Positions 17,442-26,251 of a stretch of DNA of 33,489 bases are shown one piece after another. The stretch spans positions 1 through 33,489 of the forward strand of contig JARXKK010000024.1 of the NCBI GenBank assembly GCA_030278895.1, read 5' to 3'. The stretch's first letter is position 1; the number at the start of each line of letters is the position of its first letter. The DNA comes from Acidobacteriota bacterium. GTDB taxonomy: Bacteria > Acidobacteriota > Thermoanaerobaculia > UBA5066. Made by a program: the position numbers and the translations under genes. The notes under the pieces are model-generated. The model was not told where the DNA came from and made no database searches. It worked only from the letters and a program-made list of their open reading frames with translations.

Positions 17442-19313
17442 ATGGTTTCTCGTTTCGTGTTCGCCCGGTCTTCGTGTGCCTTCCTCGTCCTTCCCCTTGC
17501 TCTCTGCCCGGACCTCCTCGCTCAGTCGTCCGCGACGCCGGGGGCCTCGAAGCTAGCCGCCGACGTCGTCGTCTCGGCGGCGGCCGAGCCCGAACCCGCC
17601 GTCTCGCTGGGAGCCGCGGCGACGGTGATCGACGCCCAGGAGATCGTCGCGTCCCGGGCCACGACGGTCCTGGACCTTCTCCGGACCGTTCCGGGTCTCG
17701 ACGTCGTGCAGTCGGGCGGGCCGGGCACGGTGGCGTCGCTGTTTCTCCGGGGGACGAGCTCCACGCAGACGCTCGTTCTCGTGGACGGTGTCGCGCTGAA
17801 CAGTCCCTACTTCGGCGGCACCGACTTGTCCGGGCTGTCCACCGCGAACGTCGAGCGAGTCGAGGTCGTGCGCGGGCCGTTCTCGGCGCTTTATGGCTCG
17901 GACGCGATCGGGGGCGTCGTGCGCATCTTCACGCGCCGGGCGGCGGACGCGGGAGTGAGCGGACACGCGAGCTTTGCTCTCGGAAATGCGGGAGGGAAAG
18001 AGGGACTCGGAGAATTGGGATTCTTAGAAGGTGATTTGTCGGGGACATTCGCTTTTCGAAGGACTCTTTCTTCCGGGGATCAATTCAATGAATTCTTCTC
18101 AGGCAGCTCGCTCTCGGGCGCGCTGACGGCACGGCTCGGCGAGGGCGCCACGGCGGGCGTCGTCGTCCGCCGCGAGACGGGACGGACCGGCATCCCCACG
18201 GACGGCGCCACGCCCACGCCCCAGCGGTCCACGACGAGTGACACGACCGCCGTCGAGCTCCCTCTTTCTTTCTTACTTTCAAAGAATCTCTCTCTCTCCG
18301 CCTCGATCCGCTACGTCCGCGACAGGCCCGGGTACGCCGACCCCGCCGACCCGTTCTTCACGTGGTCCACGACGGACGCGCGCCGCGCGGGGGGCCGCGT
18401 CACCGCGTCGGGCACGTGGGGCGTGCACCGCCTCGCGGTGGGCGCCGACTACGAGCGGACGCTCGTCTCGAACGAGAGCAATTTCGGGGTCGCGCTCGAC
18501 GACGCCTCGACCCGGACCTTCGCGCTCTTCGGCGAGGACCGCGTCGCGCTCCTCGGCGAGCGGCTCGTGGTGACCGCCGGCGTCCGCTGGGACGATGCAA
18601 GCACCTACGGCAGTCACTCGTCACCACGAATTACGGCGGCCTGGCGCGTGACGCCGGCGCTGAAGCTGCGCGCGGCGGCCGGCACGGCCTTCCGCGCCCC
18701 GTCCACCGGCGAGCTTTATTACCCCTATTCGGGAAACGCGGCGCTTCGGCCCGAGAAATCGAACGGGTACGAGGCGGGCGTCGAAAGAACGTTCGCAAGG
18801 GGCGTCGTCCTCGAGGCAACGGGATTCTGGAACGAAATCCGCGACCTCATCGACTACGACGCGTCCGCGACGTTCATGGACCAGAACATCGGGCGCGCGC
18901 GGACGCGCGGCGTCGAGCTGGCGCTTCGGACGCCCGTCGGGGCTCGGTCGATCCTGCGGGCGTCCTACACGTATCTCGACGCGAAGGATCTCGACGCGGG
19001 AACCTTTCTCCTGCGCCGCCCGCGCCACCGCGCCTCCGTGACGTACGCGACGAACTTCGTCGCCGGCGGGGCGTTCAGCCTGACCGGAATGTGGGTGGGC
19101 GCCCGCCCCGACCGGGACGCCGTGGATTTCAGGAGGCTGGTCGAAAATCCGTCCTACTTGAGGGTCGACGCGGCCGTGACGTTGCCTCCGATTGCTCTTT
19201 CACTCGCGCCGTTCGTCCGCTTGACGAATCTCCTCGGTCGCGACTACGCCGAATCGAGCGGATTCCCGGCGCCCGGCCGCCGTTTCACGGCCGGGCTCGC
19301 CACGGCTTTTTAG
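17442..19313 (+). CDS. btuB: TonB-dependent outer-membrane receptor, BtuB-like (cobalamin)
   Basis: Signal peptide; plug domain (ATVIDAQEIVASRATTVLDLLRTVPGLDVVQSGGPGTVASLFLRGTSSTQTLVLVDGV...NVERVEVVRGPFSALYGSDAIGGVVRIFT); C-terminal barrel; preceded by a cobalamin riboswitch. Confidence 0.92.
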   Translation: MVSRFVFARSSCAFLVLPLALCPDLLAQSSATPGASKLAADVVVSAAAEPEPAVSLGAAATVIDAQEIVASRATTVLDLLRTVPGLDVVQSGGPGTVASLFLRGTSSTQTLVLVDGVALNSPYFGGTDLSGLSTANVERVEVVRGPFSALYGSDAIGGVVRIFTRRAADAGVSGHASFALGNAGGKEGLGELGFLEGDLSGTFAFRRTLSSGDQFNEFFSGSSLSGALTARLGEGATAGVVVRRETGRTGIPTDGATPTPQRSTTSDTTAVELPLSFLLSKNLSLSASIRYVRDRPGYADPADPFFTWSTTDARRAGGRVTASGTWGVHRLAVGADYERTLVSNESNFGVALDDASTRTFALFGEDRVALLGERLVVTAGVRWDDASTYGSHSSPRITAAWRVTPALKLRAAAGTAFRAPSTGELYYPYSGNAALRPEKSNGYEAGVERTFARGVVLEATGFWNEIRDLIDYDASATFMDQNIGRARTRGVELALRTPVGARSILRASYTYLDAKDLDAGTFLLRRPRHRASVTYATNFVAGGAFSLTGMWVGARPDRDAVDFRRLVENPSYLRVDAAVTLPPIALSLAPFVRLTNLLGRDYAESSGFPAPGRRFTAGLATAF

Positions 19314-19330
19314 ATCTTTTTTCTGGCGTC

Positions 19331-19858
19331 TCAGGATTTCGGAGGGAAGCCGTCGAACAGCTTGTTCACGGCTTCCTGGACATTCTCATCGCGGTCCTTC
19401 GGAGTCTCGTCGCTTTCCAGTATGCGCGACGCGCTCCCACGCCAGACGAGCTCCTTGGCCTTCGTGTCGATCAGGTCGACCATCAGCGTGCCGATGGGGA
19501 TCTGCTCCACGCGGGCGCTGTTCCAGTACCCCCCGCGCCAGCCCCAGCCCCAGCCCCAGCCGGAGTTGTAGGTCGTGACCTGCGTCTGGCGGCGCGTTCG
19601 GGTGTGGAGAACCACCCAGAGGTCGGGTGTACCCTCCGCCCTCGCGAAGCCTCGCGACGTCAGCGTCCTGTCGATGGCGCCCTGGACCCGCCGCATCGAG
19701 ATGGGGCTGTCGGGCGAGCGCACGTCCTTGAATGCAAACGTCTTGTAGGAGGAAAAGCTCGCATTACGGTCGTAGTCGACCTTCGTTTCGATGCTGGAGC
19801 AACCCGCGAGAAATCCCGCGAGAAACAGCGTGGCTACAAGAACGGGAGTCCTTTTCAA
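19331..19858 (-). CDS. DUF4136-family lipoprotein
   Basis: Lipobox LAGFLAGCSS; VDYDRNASFSSYKTFAFKD; IGTLMVDLIDTKAKELVWRGSAS. TTG start preceded by GAGGAGGT at 6-nt spacing. Confidence 0.85.
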   Translation of the reverse strand: MKRTPVLVATLFLAGFLAGCSSIETKVDYDRNASFSSYKTFAFKDVRSPDSPISMRRVQGAIDRTLTSRGFARAEGTPDLWVVLHTRTRRQTQVTTYNSGWGWGWGWRGGYWNSARVEQIPIGTLMVDLIDTKAKELVWRGSASRILESDETPKDRDENVQEAVNKLFDGFPPKS

Positions 19859-19882
19859 CTGAGCACCTCCTCGGTGAGGACG

Positions 19883-19898
19883 TGCAAGAGCCTTGCCG
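19883..19898 (-). promoter_or_regulatory. candidate -24/-12 (sigma54-like) promoter upstream of DUF4136 lipoprotein
   Basis: Minus strand CGGCAAGGCTCTTGCA against consensus TGGCACGNNNNTTGCW; GG and GC exactly spaced. Confidence 0.4.
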
Positions 19899-19927
19899 GG
19901 TTTACGCGTTCCCCTCGGGAGACGGTG

Positions 19928-20821
19928 TCAGCGCGCCTGCGCGAACGTGTCGCAGGCCCCGACCTGGCCCGTCTGGAGCCCCCTCATGAACCATTCCTGA
20001 CGCGATTTCGAGGAGCCGTGCGTCCACGTCTCGGGCCTCACGCGCCCGGTGGCGGCCTTCTGGAGCCGGTCGTCGCCCACCGCTGCCGCGGCCGCGAGGC
20101 CCGCCTCCACGTCGCCCTTCTCGAGGACGTTGCGTGCGCTGGTCGCGTGTCCCCAGACGCCGGCGAGGCAGTCGGCCTGCAGCTCGAGCCGCACGGAGAG
20201 CTCGTTTTTCTGGGAGGGACGCTCGGCCTGGGCGCGCCGCATCTTCTCGTCGATGCCGAGCAGCGTCTGGACGTGATGCCCGAATTCGTGAGCGATCACG
20301 TACGCTTCCGCGAATTCTCCAGGCGCCCCGAAGCGCGACCGCAGCTCATCGAAGAACCCGAGGTCGAGATAGACCTTGCGGTCCTCGGGGCAATAGAACG
20401 GTCCCGCCGCGGACTCGGCGAATCCGCAACCCGATCGAATTGCGCCGCGGTAGAGGTCGAGCTTCGCGTGCTGGTACGTTCCGCCCAGCTTTGGAAATTC
20501 CGCGTCCCAAGTCTTCTGGACGTCGTTGACGACGAACGAGACGAACTTCACACGCTCCTGGTCCTGGGCGGACTGGGCCACGGGCGGCCCCGAGCGGGTC
20601 ACGTCCGCGGCCGGAGGAAGGCCGGCTTGCGGGGATGAGCCCGAGTCGAACAGCGCGAAGAAGTTCTGCTTGAAGATGAGGCTCAGTATTCCGACGACGA
20701 TGATTCCGCCGCAGCCCAGGCGCATCCCGCCGCCTCCGAACCCGAAGCCTCCGCCGCCTCCGCCCTCTCCGCGGCGATCCTCGATGTCGGGGCTGATTTC
20801 TTCATCTCGATTCCAGCGCAT
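19928..20821 (-). CDS. neutral zinc metallopeptidase, YpfJ family
   Basis: MRWNRDEEISPDIEDRRG N-terminus, glycine-rich linker plus TM, AYVIAHEFGHHVQTLLG (HExxH), LELQADCLAGVWGH. Confidence 0.95.
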   Translation of the reverse strand: MRWNRDEEISPDIEDRRGEGGGGGGFGFGGGGMRLGCGGIIVVGILSLIFKQNFFALFDSGSSPQAGLPPAADVTRSGPPVAQSAQDQERVKFVSFVVNDVQKTWDAEFPKLGGTYQHAKLDLYRGAIRSGCGFAESAAGPFYCPEDRKVYLDLGFFDELRSRFGAPGEFAEAYVIAHEFGHHVQTLLGIDEKMRRAQAERPSQKNELSVRLELQADCLAGVWGHATSARNVLEKGDVEAGLAAAAAVGDDRLQKAATGRVRPETWTHGSSKSRQEWFMRGLQTGQVGACDTFAQAR

Positions 20822-20913
20822 GGGTGTCTCCTGAGGACGATCCTATCTCTCGAACCCGCCGTTTGACCTCGCGGTCGCCCCGGTGTTACCTTTCCCGCCT
20901 CTCCGCACGGCGT

Positions 20914-20989
<76 letters not shown>

Positions 20990-21185
20990 CTTTGTTCCTC
21001 TTCGTTCCTCCCGGCGACTCTCGGAACACCCCTGAGCCGGTAGACGGACAGACGGACGCCGCTGCCTTCGCGTCATCTCGGACATGGGTTCCCGTGTGTG
21101 CGCCCCTTGCCCGAAAACGCAAGATTGATGCCGCGAACTCGGCATCGCTGCTCTCGCCGAAGGGTCGTTGCGATGGAACAAGGAA

Positions 21186-21201
21186 TGGCACGAAGAATGC
21201 G
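21186..21201 (+). promoter_or_regulatory. candidate -24/-12 (sigma54-like) promoter upstream of katE
   Basis: TGGCACGAAGAATGCG against TGGCACGNNNNTTGCW; exact -24 half, one mismatch within TTGC. Confidence 0.5.
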
Positions 21202-21260
21202 GAAGGAGGCAGCGCCCGCAATTATTACAACGCGAGCCGAAAGGAACCGAAAGGAAGACG

Positions 21261-23486
21261 ATGAGAACAGGGAAGAAAGCTGCGACAAAGTCCGATAAGA
21301 AGGGGCTCGAGCGTGCCCTGGGTGCTCCAAAGGCGGTTCGGTCTTCGCCTAAAGATCGCGACCTCGCACGCAACACGAAGGATGCGGAGGGCCAGTTCCT
21401 CACGACGAATCAAGGCCTCCGCATCAATGACGACCAGAATTCTCTCAAAGCGGGAGAGCGGGGGCCTTCCCTCCTGGAAGACTTCCACCTTCGCGAAAAG
21501 ATTACGCATTTCGACCACGAGCGAATTCCGGAACGCATCGTCCACGCTCGCGGCAGCGCGGCGCATGGAGTCTTCCAGGTCTACGAATCCATGGCCCGCT
21601 ACACCCGCGCCGCTTTCCTCAACGACCCGGCCGCGCGCACTCCCGTCTTCGTGCGATTCTCGACCGTCGCGGGGTCGCGCGGATCGTCGGACCTCGCCCG
21701 CGACGTGCGGGGCTTCGCTGTAAAGTTCTACACTTCCGAGGGCAACTTCGATCTGGTCGGGAACAACATGCCGGTCTTCTTCATCCAGGATGCCTTGAAG
21801 TTTCCGGATCTCGTTCACGCCGTCAAGCCGGAGCCGGACCGCGAGATTCCCCAGGCCGCTTCGGCCCATGACACGTTCTGGGACTTTATCTCCCTGATGC
21901 CGGAATCCGCCCACATGATCATGTGGGTCATGTCGGACCGCGCGATCCCTCGTAGCTTCCGCATGATGGAAGGGTTCGGGGTTCATACGTTCCGGCTCGT
22001 GAACGAAGCCGGAGAAAGCTCTTTCGTAAAATTCCATTGGAAACCGCTTCTCGGCGTTCACTCCATTCTGTGGGATGAAGCACAGAAGATCTCGGGGCTT
22101 GACCCGGACTACCACCGCCGAGACCTCTGGGAGGCGATCGACAGTGGCGCGTTCCCGGAGTGGGAACTCGGCGTGCAGATCGTCCCGGAGAAAGACGAGC
22201 ACAAGTTCGCGTTCGACCTTCTCGACCCGACGAAGCTCATTCCGGAAGAGGTCGTGCCCGTCAAGCGGGTCGGCAAGCTGACTCTGAACCGCAATCCCGA
22301 CAATTTTTTCGCCGAGACGGAACAGGTGGCGTTCCATCCCGGCCACCTCGTATCGGGAATCGACTTTTCGAACGACCCGCTGCTTCAGGGAAGGCTTTTT
22401 TCCTACACCGATACGCAGCTGTCGCGCCTCGGCGGCCCGAATTTTCACGAGATCCCCATCAACCGGTCCGTGGCCCCGGTCCATAACAACCAGAGGGACG
22501 GGCACATGCGGCAGGAAATCAACCGGGGAACGGCGAGCTACCAGCCGAACTCGGTCGGCGGAGGTTGTCCGTTTCAGGCCGGCCGCGCGGACGGCGGCTT
22601 CGTGAGCCACGCGGAGAAAATCGACGCTCACAAGGTCCGCGGCCGGAGCAAGAGTTTCTTCGACCATTTCAGCCAGGCCGCTCTCTTCTTCAAGAGCCAG
22701 TCCGACGTCGAAAAGGAGCACCTCATTCAGGCGCTGCGCTTCGAGCTCTCCAAAGTCGAACGTCCGGAGATCCGAGAGCGCATGGTGAGGGTGCTGGCTC
22801 AGGTGGATGGCGGCCTCGCGGGCCGCGTGGCCGAGGGGCTGGGAATTGCCGTGCCGAAGGCGCAGAACGGCCCGTTGAATCTCAGCGTGCCAGCCGACGG
22901 CGACGCGGCAGCCTTCCAGCCGGAGCCGGTCAGGAAGAAGATCCTTCTTTCGCCCGCCCTGAGCATGGCGAACAAGCCCCTCAAGGGCATTCAGACAAGG
23001 AAGGTCGCGGTGCTCGCCGCGGACGGGGTGAGCGGGAGCTCGCTCGCCGCAATGACCGAGGCCTTGAAGGCCGCGGGTGCGACCCCTGCTGTCGTGAGTA
23101 CCCGCGTCGGGTTCCTCAAGACCGATACCGGAAAAGACATCAAGATCGACGCGAGCCTCCTGAACACGGGCTCCGTCCTGTTCGACGCGGTGTGCGTTCC
23201 CGGCGGCAAAGCGAGCGTCGCAGCCCTCCTCGCCGAGCCACGCGCGGTGCGCTTTGTGAAGGAAGCCTACGGACATGCGAAAGCGATCGCCGCCACGGGC
23301 GAGGGCATGCAGCTTCTCTCCGCCGCGGGCGCGCTCGCGGCCTCGAAGGCGCAGGCTGCCGCACCCGCGGCCGGCATCGTCGTGGGAGAGATCCCGAAGA
23401 CGAAAAGCGTTGCCGAAGCCTTCATAGCGGCGATCGCCGCTCACCGTCACTGGGAGCGCGAAGAGAAACCGCCAACTCCGAGCTGA
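21261..23486 (+). CDS. katE: large-subunit (HPII/KatE-type) catalase with C-terminal GATase1/DJ-1-like domain
   Basis: RGSAAHGVFQVYESMARYTRAAFL, FVRFSTVAGSRGSSDLARDVRGFAVKFYT, VGNNMPVFFIQDA, SYTDTQLSRLGGPNFHEIPINR; C-terminal VAVLAADGVSGSSLAAMTEALKAAGATPAVVS. The listed 21168 start is upstream of the better ATG at 21261 (AAGGAAG upstream). Confidence 0.96.
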   Translation: MRTGKKAATKSDKKGLERALGAPKAVRSSPKDRDLARNTKDAEGQFLTTNQGLRINDDQNSLKAGERGPSLLEDFHLREKITHFDHERIPERIVHARGSAAHGVFQVYESMARYTRAAFLNDPAARTPVFVRFSTVAGSRGSSDLARDVRGFAVKFYTSEGNFDLVGNNMPVFFIQDALKFPDLVHAVKPEPDREIPQAASAHDTFWDFISLMPESAHMIMWVMSDRAIPRSFRMMEGFGVHTFRLVNEAGESSFVKFHWKPLLGVHSILWDEAQKISGLDPDYHRRDLWEAIDSGAFPEWELGVQIVPEKDEHKFAFDLLDPTKLIPEEVVPVKRVGKLTLNRNPDNFFAETEQVAFHPGHLVSGIDFSNDPLLQGRLFSYTDTQLSRLGGPNFHEIPINRSVAPVHNNQRDGHMRQEINRGTASYQPNSVGGGCPFQAGRADGGFVSHAEKIDAHKVRGRSKSFFDHFSQAALFFKSQSDVEKEHLIQALRFELSKVERPEIRERMVRVLAQVDGGLAGRVAEGLGIAVPKAQNGPLNLSVPADGDAAAFQPEPVRKKILLSPALSMANKPLKGIQTRKVAVLAADGVSGSSLAAMTEALKAAGATPAVVSTRVGFLKTDTGKDIKIDASLLNTGSVLFDAVCVPGGKASVAALLAEPRAVRFVKEAYGHAKAIAATGEGMQLLSAAGALAASKAQAAAPAAGIVVGEIPKTKSVAEAFIAAIAAHRHWEREEKPPTPS

Positions 23487-23510
23487 GCACGATCGGCAGA
23501 ACCAAAAGCA

Positions 23511-23545
23511 ATGCCCGGGCCTCCTGGCCCGGGCATCTTTCTCCT
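23511..23545 (+). terminator. Rho-independent-like terminator, possibly bidirectional
   Basis: Perfect 11-bp stem ATGCCCGGGCC-TCCT-GGCCCGGGCAT (23511-23536) followed by CTTTCTCC, between convergent katE and the glycine-zipper gene. Confidence 0.8.
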
Positions 23546-23556
23546 ATTCCTCGATG

Positions 23557-24078
23557 TCAGGACTTGTGCGCGGTCGCGCGCACGCGGTTCCAGGCGTCTT
23601 TTACTGATTCTTTGGATTCGGCCCAGGCCGCGCGCTTCGAGGAATCTCCCTGGGACGCCCACTGGTCACGCAGAAGCGGCTCCGTTTCGTCGAAGCTCTT
23701 GTTCGTGAATTCCGGCCGGGCGGCGTTCTCCCAGCCATATCGATAGGCAGGCTCGTAGTAATCAAAGGAATTGCCGGACTTGTAATAGGGACGCGTCTTG
23801 TAGACGCTCTCCCAGTACTGCTTCTCGACGGTCGGATTGGCGGCTTCAGCAGCCGCGTGACCGGCACCGCCACCGAGGACAGCGCCCGCCACTCCCCCGA
23901 CGAGAGCGCCGATCGGACCGCCCACGACGGCGCCGACCGCGGCCCCTGCGGCCGCTCCTCCGGCCGATCCCGCGCCGGTGCCCACAGGATGCGAGCCCGG
24001 CTCGCCGGTGATTGGATCGGGATTCGCTCCAGCAGCACGCTCCATCTTTTTCGTTTTTTCAAGAACGGATTCGGTCAT
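23557..24078 (-). CDS. glycine-zipper stress/envelope-associated hypothetical protein
   Basis: MTESVLEKTKKMERAAG...; glycine zipper GAGSAGGAAAGAAVGAVVGGPIGALVGGVAGAVLGGGAGHAAAEAANP; C-terminal WAESKESVKDAWNRVR. GGAGGT precedes the ATG at 24078, preferred over 24147. Confidence 0.78.
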   Translation of the reverse strand: MTESVLEKTKKMERAAGANPDPITGEPGSHPVGTGAGSAGGAAAGAAVGAVVGGPIGALVGGVAGAVLGGGAGHAAAEAANPTVEKQYWESVYKTRPYYKSGNSFDYYEPAYRYGWENAARPEFTNKSFDETEPLLRDQWASQGDSSKRAAWAESKESVKDAWNRVRATAHKS

Positions 24079-24099
24079 AAGTACCTCCAGGTCGTCCAC

Positions 24100-24115
24100 C
24101 GCAAGATCGATACCA
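24100..24115 (-). promoter_or_regulatory. candidate -24/-12 (sigma54-like) promoter of the glycine-zipper gene
   Basis: Minus strand TGGTATCGATCTTGCG, about 22 nt upstream of the ATG at 24078. Confidence 0.5.
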
Positions 24116-24157
24116 GACCATCGCCGGTTGGTGCACCCTAAAATCATGCTCCGGGGA

Positions 24158-24173
24158 TGGCATCGAGGTTGCG
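24158..24173 (+). promoter_or_regulatory. candidate -24/-12 (sigma54-like) promoter of the DUF883-like gene
   Basis: TGGCATCGAGGTTGCG, about 25 nt upstream of the ATG at 24198; 13/16 identical to the divergent site at 24100-24115. Confidence 0.55.
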
Positions 24174-24197
24174 AGAGGCAGGACGGAGGACATAGTC

Positions 24198-24557
24198 ATG
24201 GAAACTTATTCACCCACATCGCAGTTCGGAAAGTCTCCGGTCGTCGGAGCCGCCCAGAAACTGGGCTCAGAAATCAAGTCCGAGTTCAAGAACGACGCTT
24301 CGGGGCTCGCCGATCGCGCTGGCGAAGCGGCCAAGACGCTTGGTGAGCATGCGAGCTCGGCCCTGGGCGACCTCAAGTCGGCCGGCCAGGGAATCGTCGA
24401 CGAGTACGGCGACAAGCTCGCGAAGGGAAAGAAGCGCCTCGACGAAGCCGCCGAGCGCGTCAGCAAGTACGCCGACAACAACACGGCGCTCGTCGCCGGC
24501 GGATCGCTGGTCCTCGGCATCCTCCTGGGCCACCTCCTGACCCGGCGGAGCAACTAG
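24198..24557 (+). CDS. DUF883/ElaB-YqjD-like membrane-anchored stress protein
   Basis: Amphipathic helical N-terminus (ADRAGEAAKTLGEHASSALGDLKSAGQGIVDEYGDKL) plus single C-terminal TM (TALVAGGSLVLGILLGHLLTRRSN). Confidence 0.75.
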   Translation: METYSPTSQFGKSPVVGAAQKLGSEIKSEFKNDASGLADRAGEAAKTLGEHASSALGDLKSAGQGIVDEYGDKLAKGKKRLDEAAERVSKYADNNTALVAGGSLVLGILLGHLLTRRSN

Positions 24558-24660
24558 GAAAGGCTCTCCTCGGCGGCAATTGCCATCCAGCGCAACCAAG
24601 AACAGGGACTCGCGGGCGCTTCACCGCGCGCGATCACGTAAATCCGGTCCTTCTTTCGGC

Positions 24661-26160
24661 TCAGTCCTCCCCTTGGGCCTTCGTCCATCCCGGCTTGCCG
24701 CCGATCTCCTCGAGCTTCTCGACGTGCATCCAGCGATACCGACGGGTGATCCGCGAGAGCAGGTCGAGGATCGCGCCGTCCAGCACCTCCGCGCCCGGCT
24801 GGCGCGGGAAGAAGCGGCAGCGGAAGTGGTCGACGCAGTCCGTCATTGCCGACCCCATGGGATAGACCTTCGTCCCGCGGTTGGAGACCATCTTCAGGGC
24901 AAACTGCGTCTCGAGCGCAAGGTCCTCGAGCGAGGCTCCGAGCGCGTTCGGCGCGAGGTCCGTCTCGACGAAGACGTCCACGCCGGCCGTCTTACGTGGC
25001 ACGGCCGGCACTATTGCCCCGTGCGCTGCCGACACCGGCATTCGGAGAGGCCGGTAGTCGCGCGCGTGCCAGTGCTCCGAGATCCATCCGAAATTCGCGA
25101 TGACGGCGTCGGCGAACTTCTGCGTGCCGACGGCGTCGGACTTCGAGACGTCGCGCGTATGGATGCCCTTCTCGAGGGTCACGAACAGGGCGTTCTCCAC
25201 ACGCGCCGCGGCCTCGATCTCGCCGAGGTGGCGCAGCATGAGAACCGCGGACAGGAGGACGGCCGTGGGGTTCGCCACGTCCTTGCCCGCGTACTTCGGC
25301 GCCGAGCCGTGCACGGCCTCGAAGATCGCGACCTCCGACCCGAGGTTCGCCGAGGGCGCGAAACCGAGCCCGCCGACGAGGCCGGACGTGAGATCCGACA
25401 GGATGTCCCCGTTCATGTTGCTCATGACGAGGATCTCGAAGGCCTCCGGGAAGCGCACGAGCTGGTGGGCCGCGTTGTCCACGATGATGTGCTCCGCGCG
25501 GATCTGCGGGTACTCCGGCGCGATCTCCTCGAACGTGCGCTTCAGGAGCCCCTCCGTGAGCTTCATGATGTTCGCCTTCGTCGCGCAGTGGATCGACGTC
25601 CGCCCTTCGGCCACCGCGAGCTCGAACGCGATCCGGACGATCTTCTCGCAGCCTTTCCGGGACATGAGCTTCAGGCACTGCGCGACGCCGGGCGTCTGCA
25701 TGTGCTCGATGCCGGCATACAGGTCCTCGACGTTCTCGCGCACGATGATGAGGTCGATCCCGCGGCCCGCGTACGGCGTCGGGACGCCGGGCATCTCGCG
25801 CACGGGCCGGACGTTCGCGTACGTCTCGAAGAGCTTGCGCAGCGTGACGTTCGCGCTCTTCTCACCGAAGCCGACGGGCGTCTCCAGCGGCCCCTTCAGG
25901 ACGAGACGGGTCTTCCGGATCGACTCGATCGTCTCCTCCGGCACGCCCGACGACAGCCCCTGCCGGAAGACCGATGCGCCCGCCTCCCGGACCTCCCAGT
26001 CGAGGCGCACGCCCGTCGCCTCGAGGACGCGGCGCGCGGCAGCCGTCACCTCGGGACCGATCCCGTCCCCCGGGATCAACGTCACCGTCCGGACCGCGCG
26101 CTCCCCCGCGACAGCCCCGCCCTTCGCTTCCGCCGGCTCCCGTTCGATCACGACGCTCAT
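24661..26160 (-). CDS. icd: isocitrate dehydrogenase, Thermus-type with C-terminal extension
   Basis: VTLIPGDGIGPEVTAAARRVLEA, GPLETPVGFGEKSANVTLRKLFETYANVRPVR, NMNGDILSDLTSGLVGGLGFAPSANLG, VHGSAPKYAGKDVANPTA. GGAGGAG precedes the ATG at 26160. Confidence 0.93.
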   Translation of the reverse strand: MSVVIEREPAEAKGGAVAGERAVRTVTLIPGDGIGPEVTAAARRVLEATGVRLDWEVREAGASVFRQGLSSGVPEETIESIRKTRLVLKGPLETPVGFGEKSANVTLRKLFETYANVRPVREMPGVPTPYAGRGIDLIIVRENVEDLYAGIEHMQTPGVAQCLKLMSRKGCEKIVRIAFELAVAEGRTSIHCATKANIMKLTEGLLKRTFEEIAPEYPQIRAEHIIVDNAAHQLVRFPEAFEILVMSNMNGDILSDLTSGLVGGLGFAPSANLGSEVAIFEAVHGSAPKYAGKDVANPTAVLLSAVLMLRHLGEIEAAARVENALFVTLEKGIHTRDVSKSDAVGTQKFADAVIANFGWISEHWHARDYRPLRMPVSAAHGAIVPAVPRKTAGVDVFVETDLAPNALGASLEDLALETQFALKMVSNRGTKVYPMGSAMTDCVDHFRCRFFPRQPGAEVLDGAILDLLSRITRRYRWMHVEKLEEIGGKPGWTKAQGED

Positions 26161-26213
26161 GGCTCCTCCTCGTTTGACCCAGTATCTCAAGACCGGAATC
26201 GCATTTCCGGTAA

Positions 26214-26243
26214 TTTATAACATGACATAAAATCGCGTTGCAA
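26214..26243 (-). promoter_or_regulatory. candidate sigma70-type promoter of icd
   Basis: On the minus strand: TTGCAA (26243-26238), 18-nt spacer, TATAAA (26219-26214), in an AT-rich patch of a high-GC region. Confidence 0.55.
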
Positions 26244-26251
26244 GAGGGCCC

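Noticed and set aside
18362-20638. 758-aa plus-strand ORF
   Set aside because: Alternate frame of btuB and antisense of DUF4136/YpfJ; no domain evidence.
21225-23450. 741-aa minus-strand ORF
   Set aside because: Antisense to katE; compositionally biased shadow ORF.
26161-26190. Upstream start (MRYWVKRGGA) for isocitrate dehydrogenase
   Set aside because: The extension covers the GGAGGAG ribosome-binding site of the ATG at 26160 and is unlike IDH N-termini.
24580-26220. 546-aa plus-strand ORF
   Set aside because: Antisense to the clearly identified isocitrate dehydrogenase.
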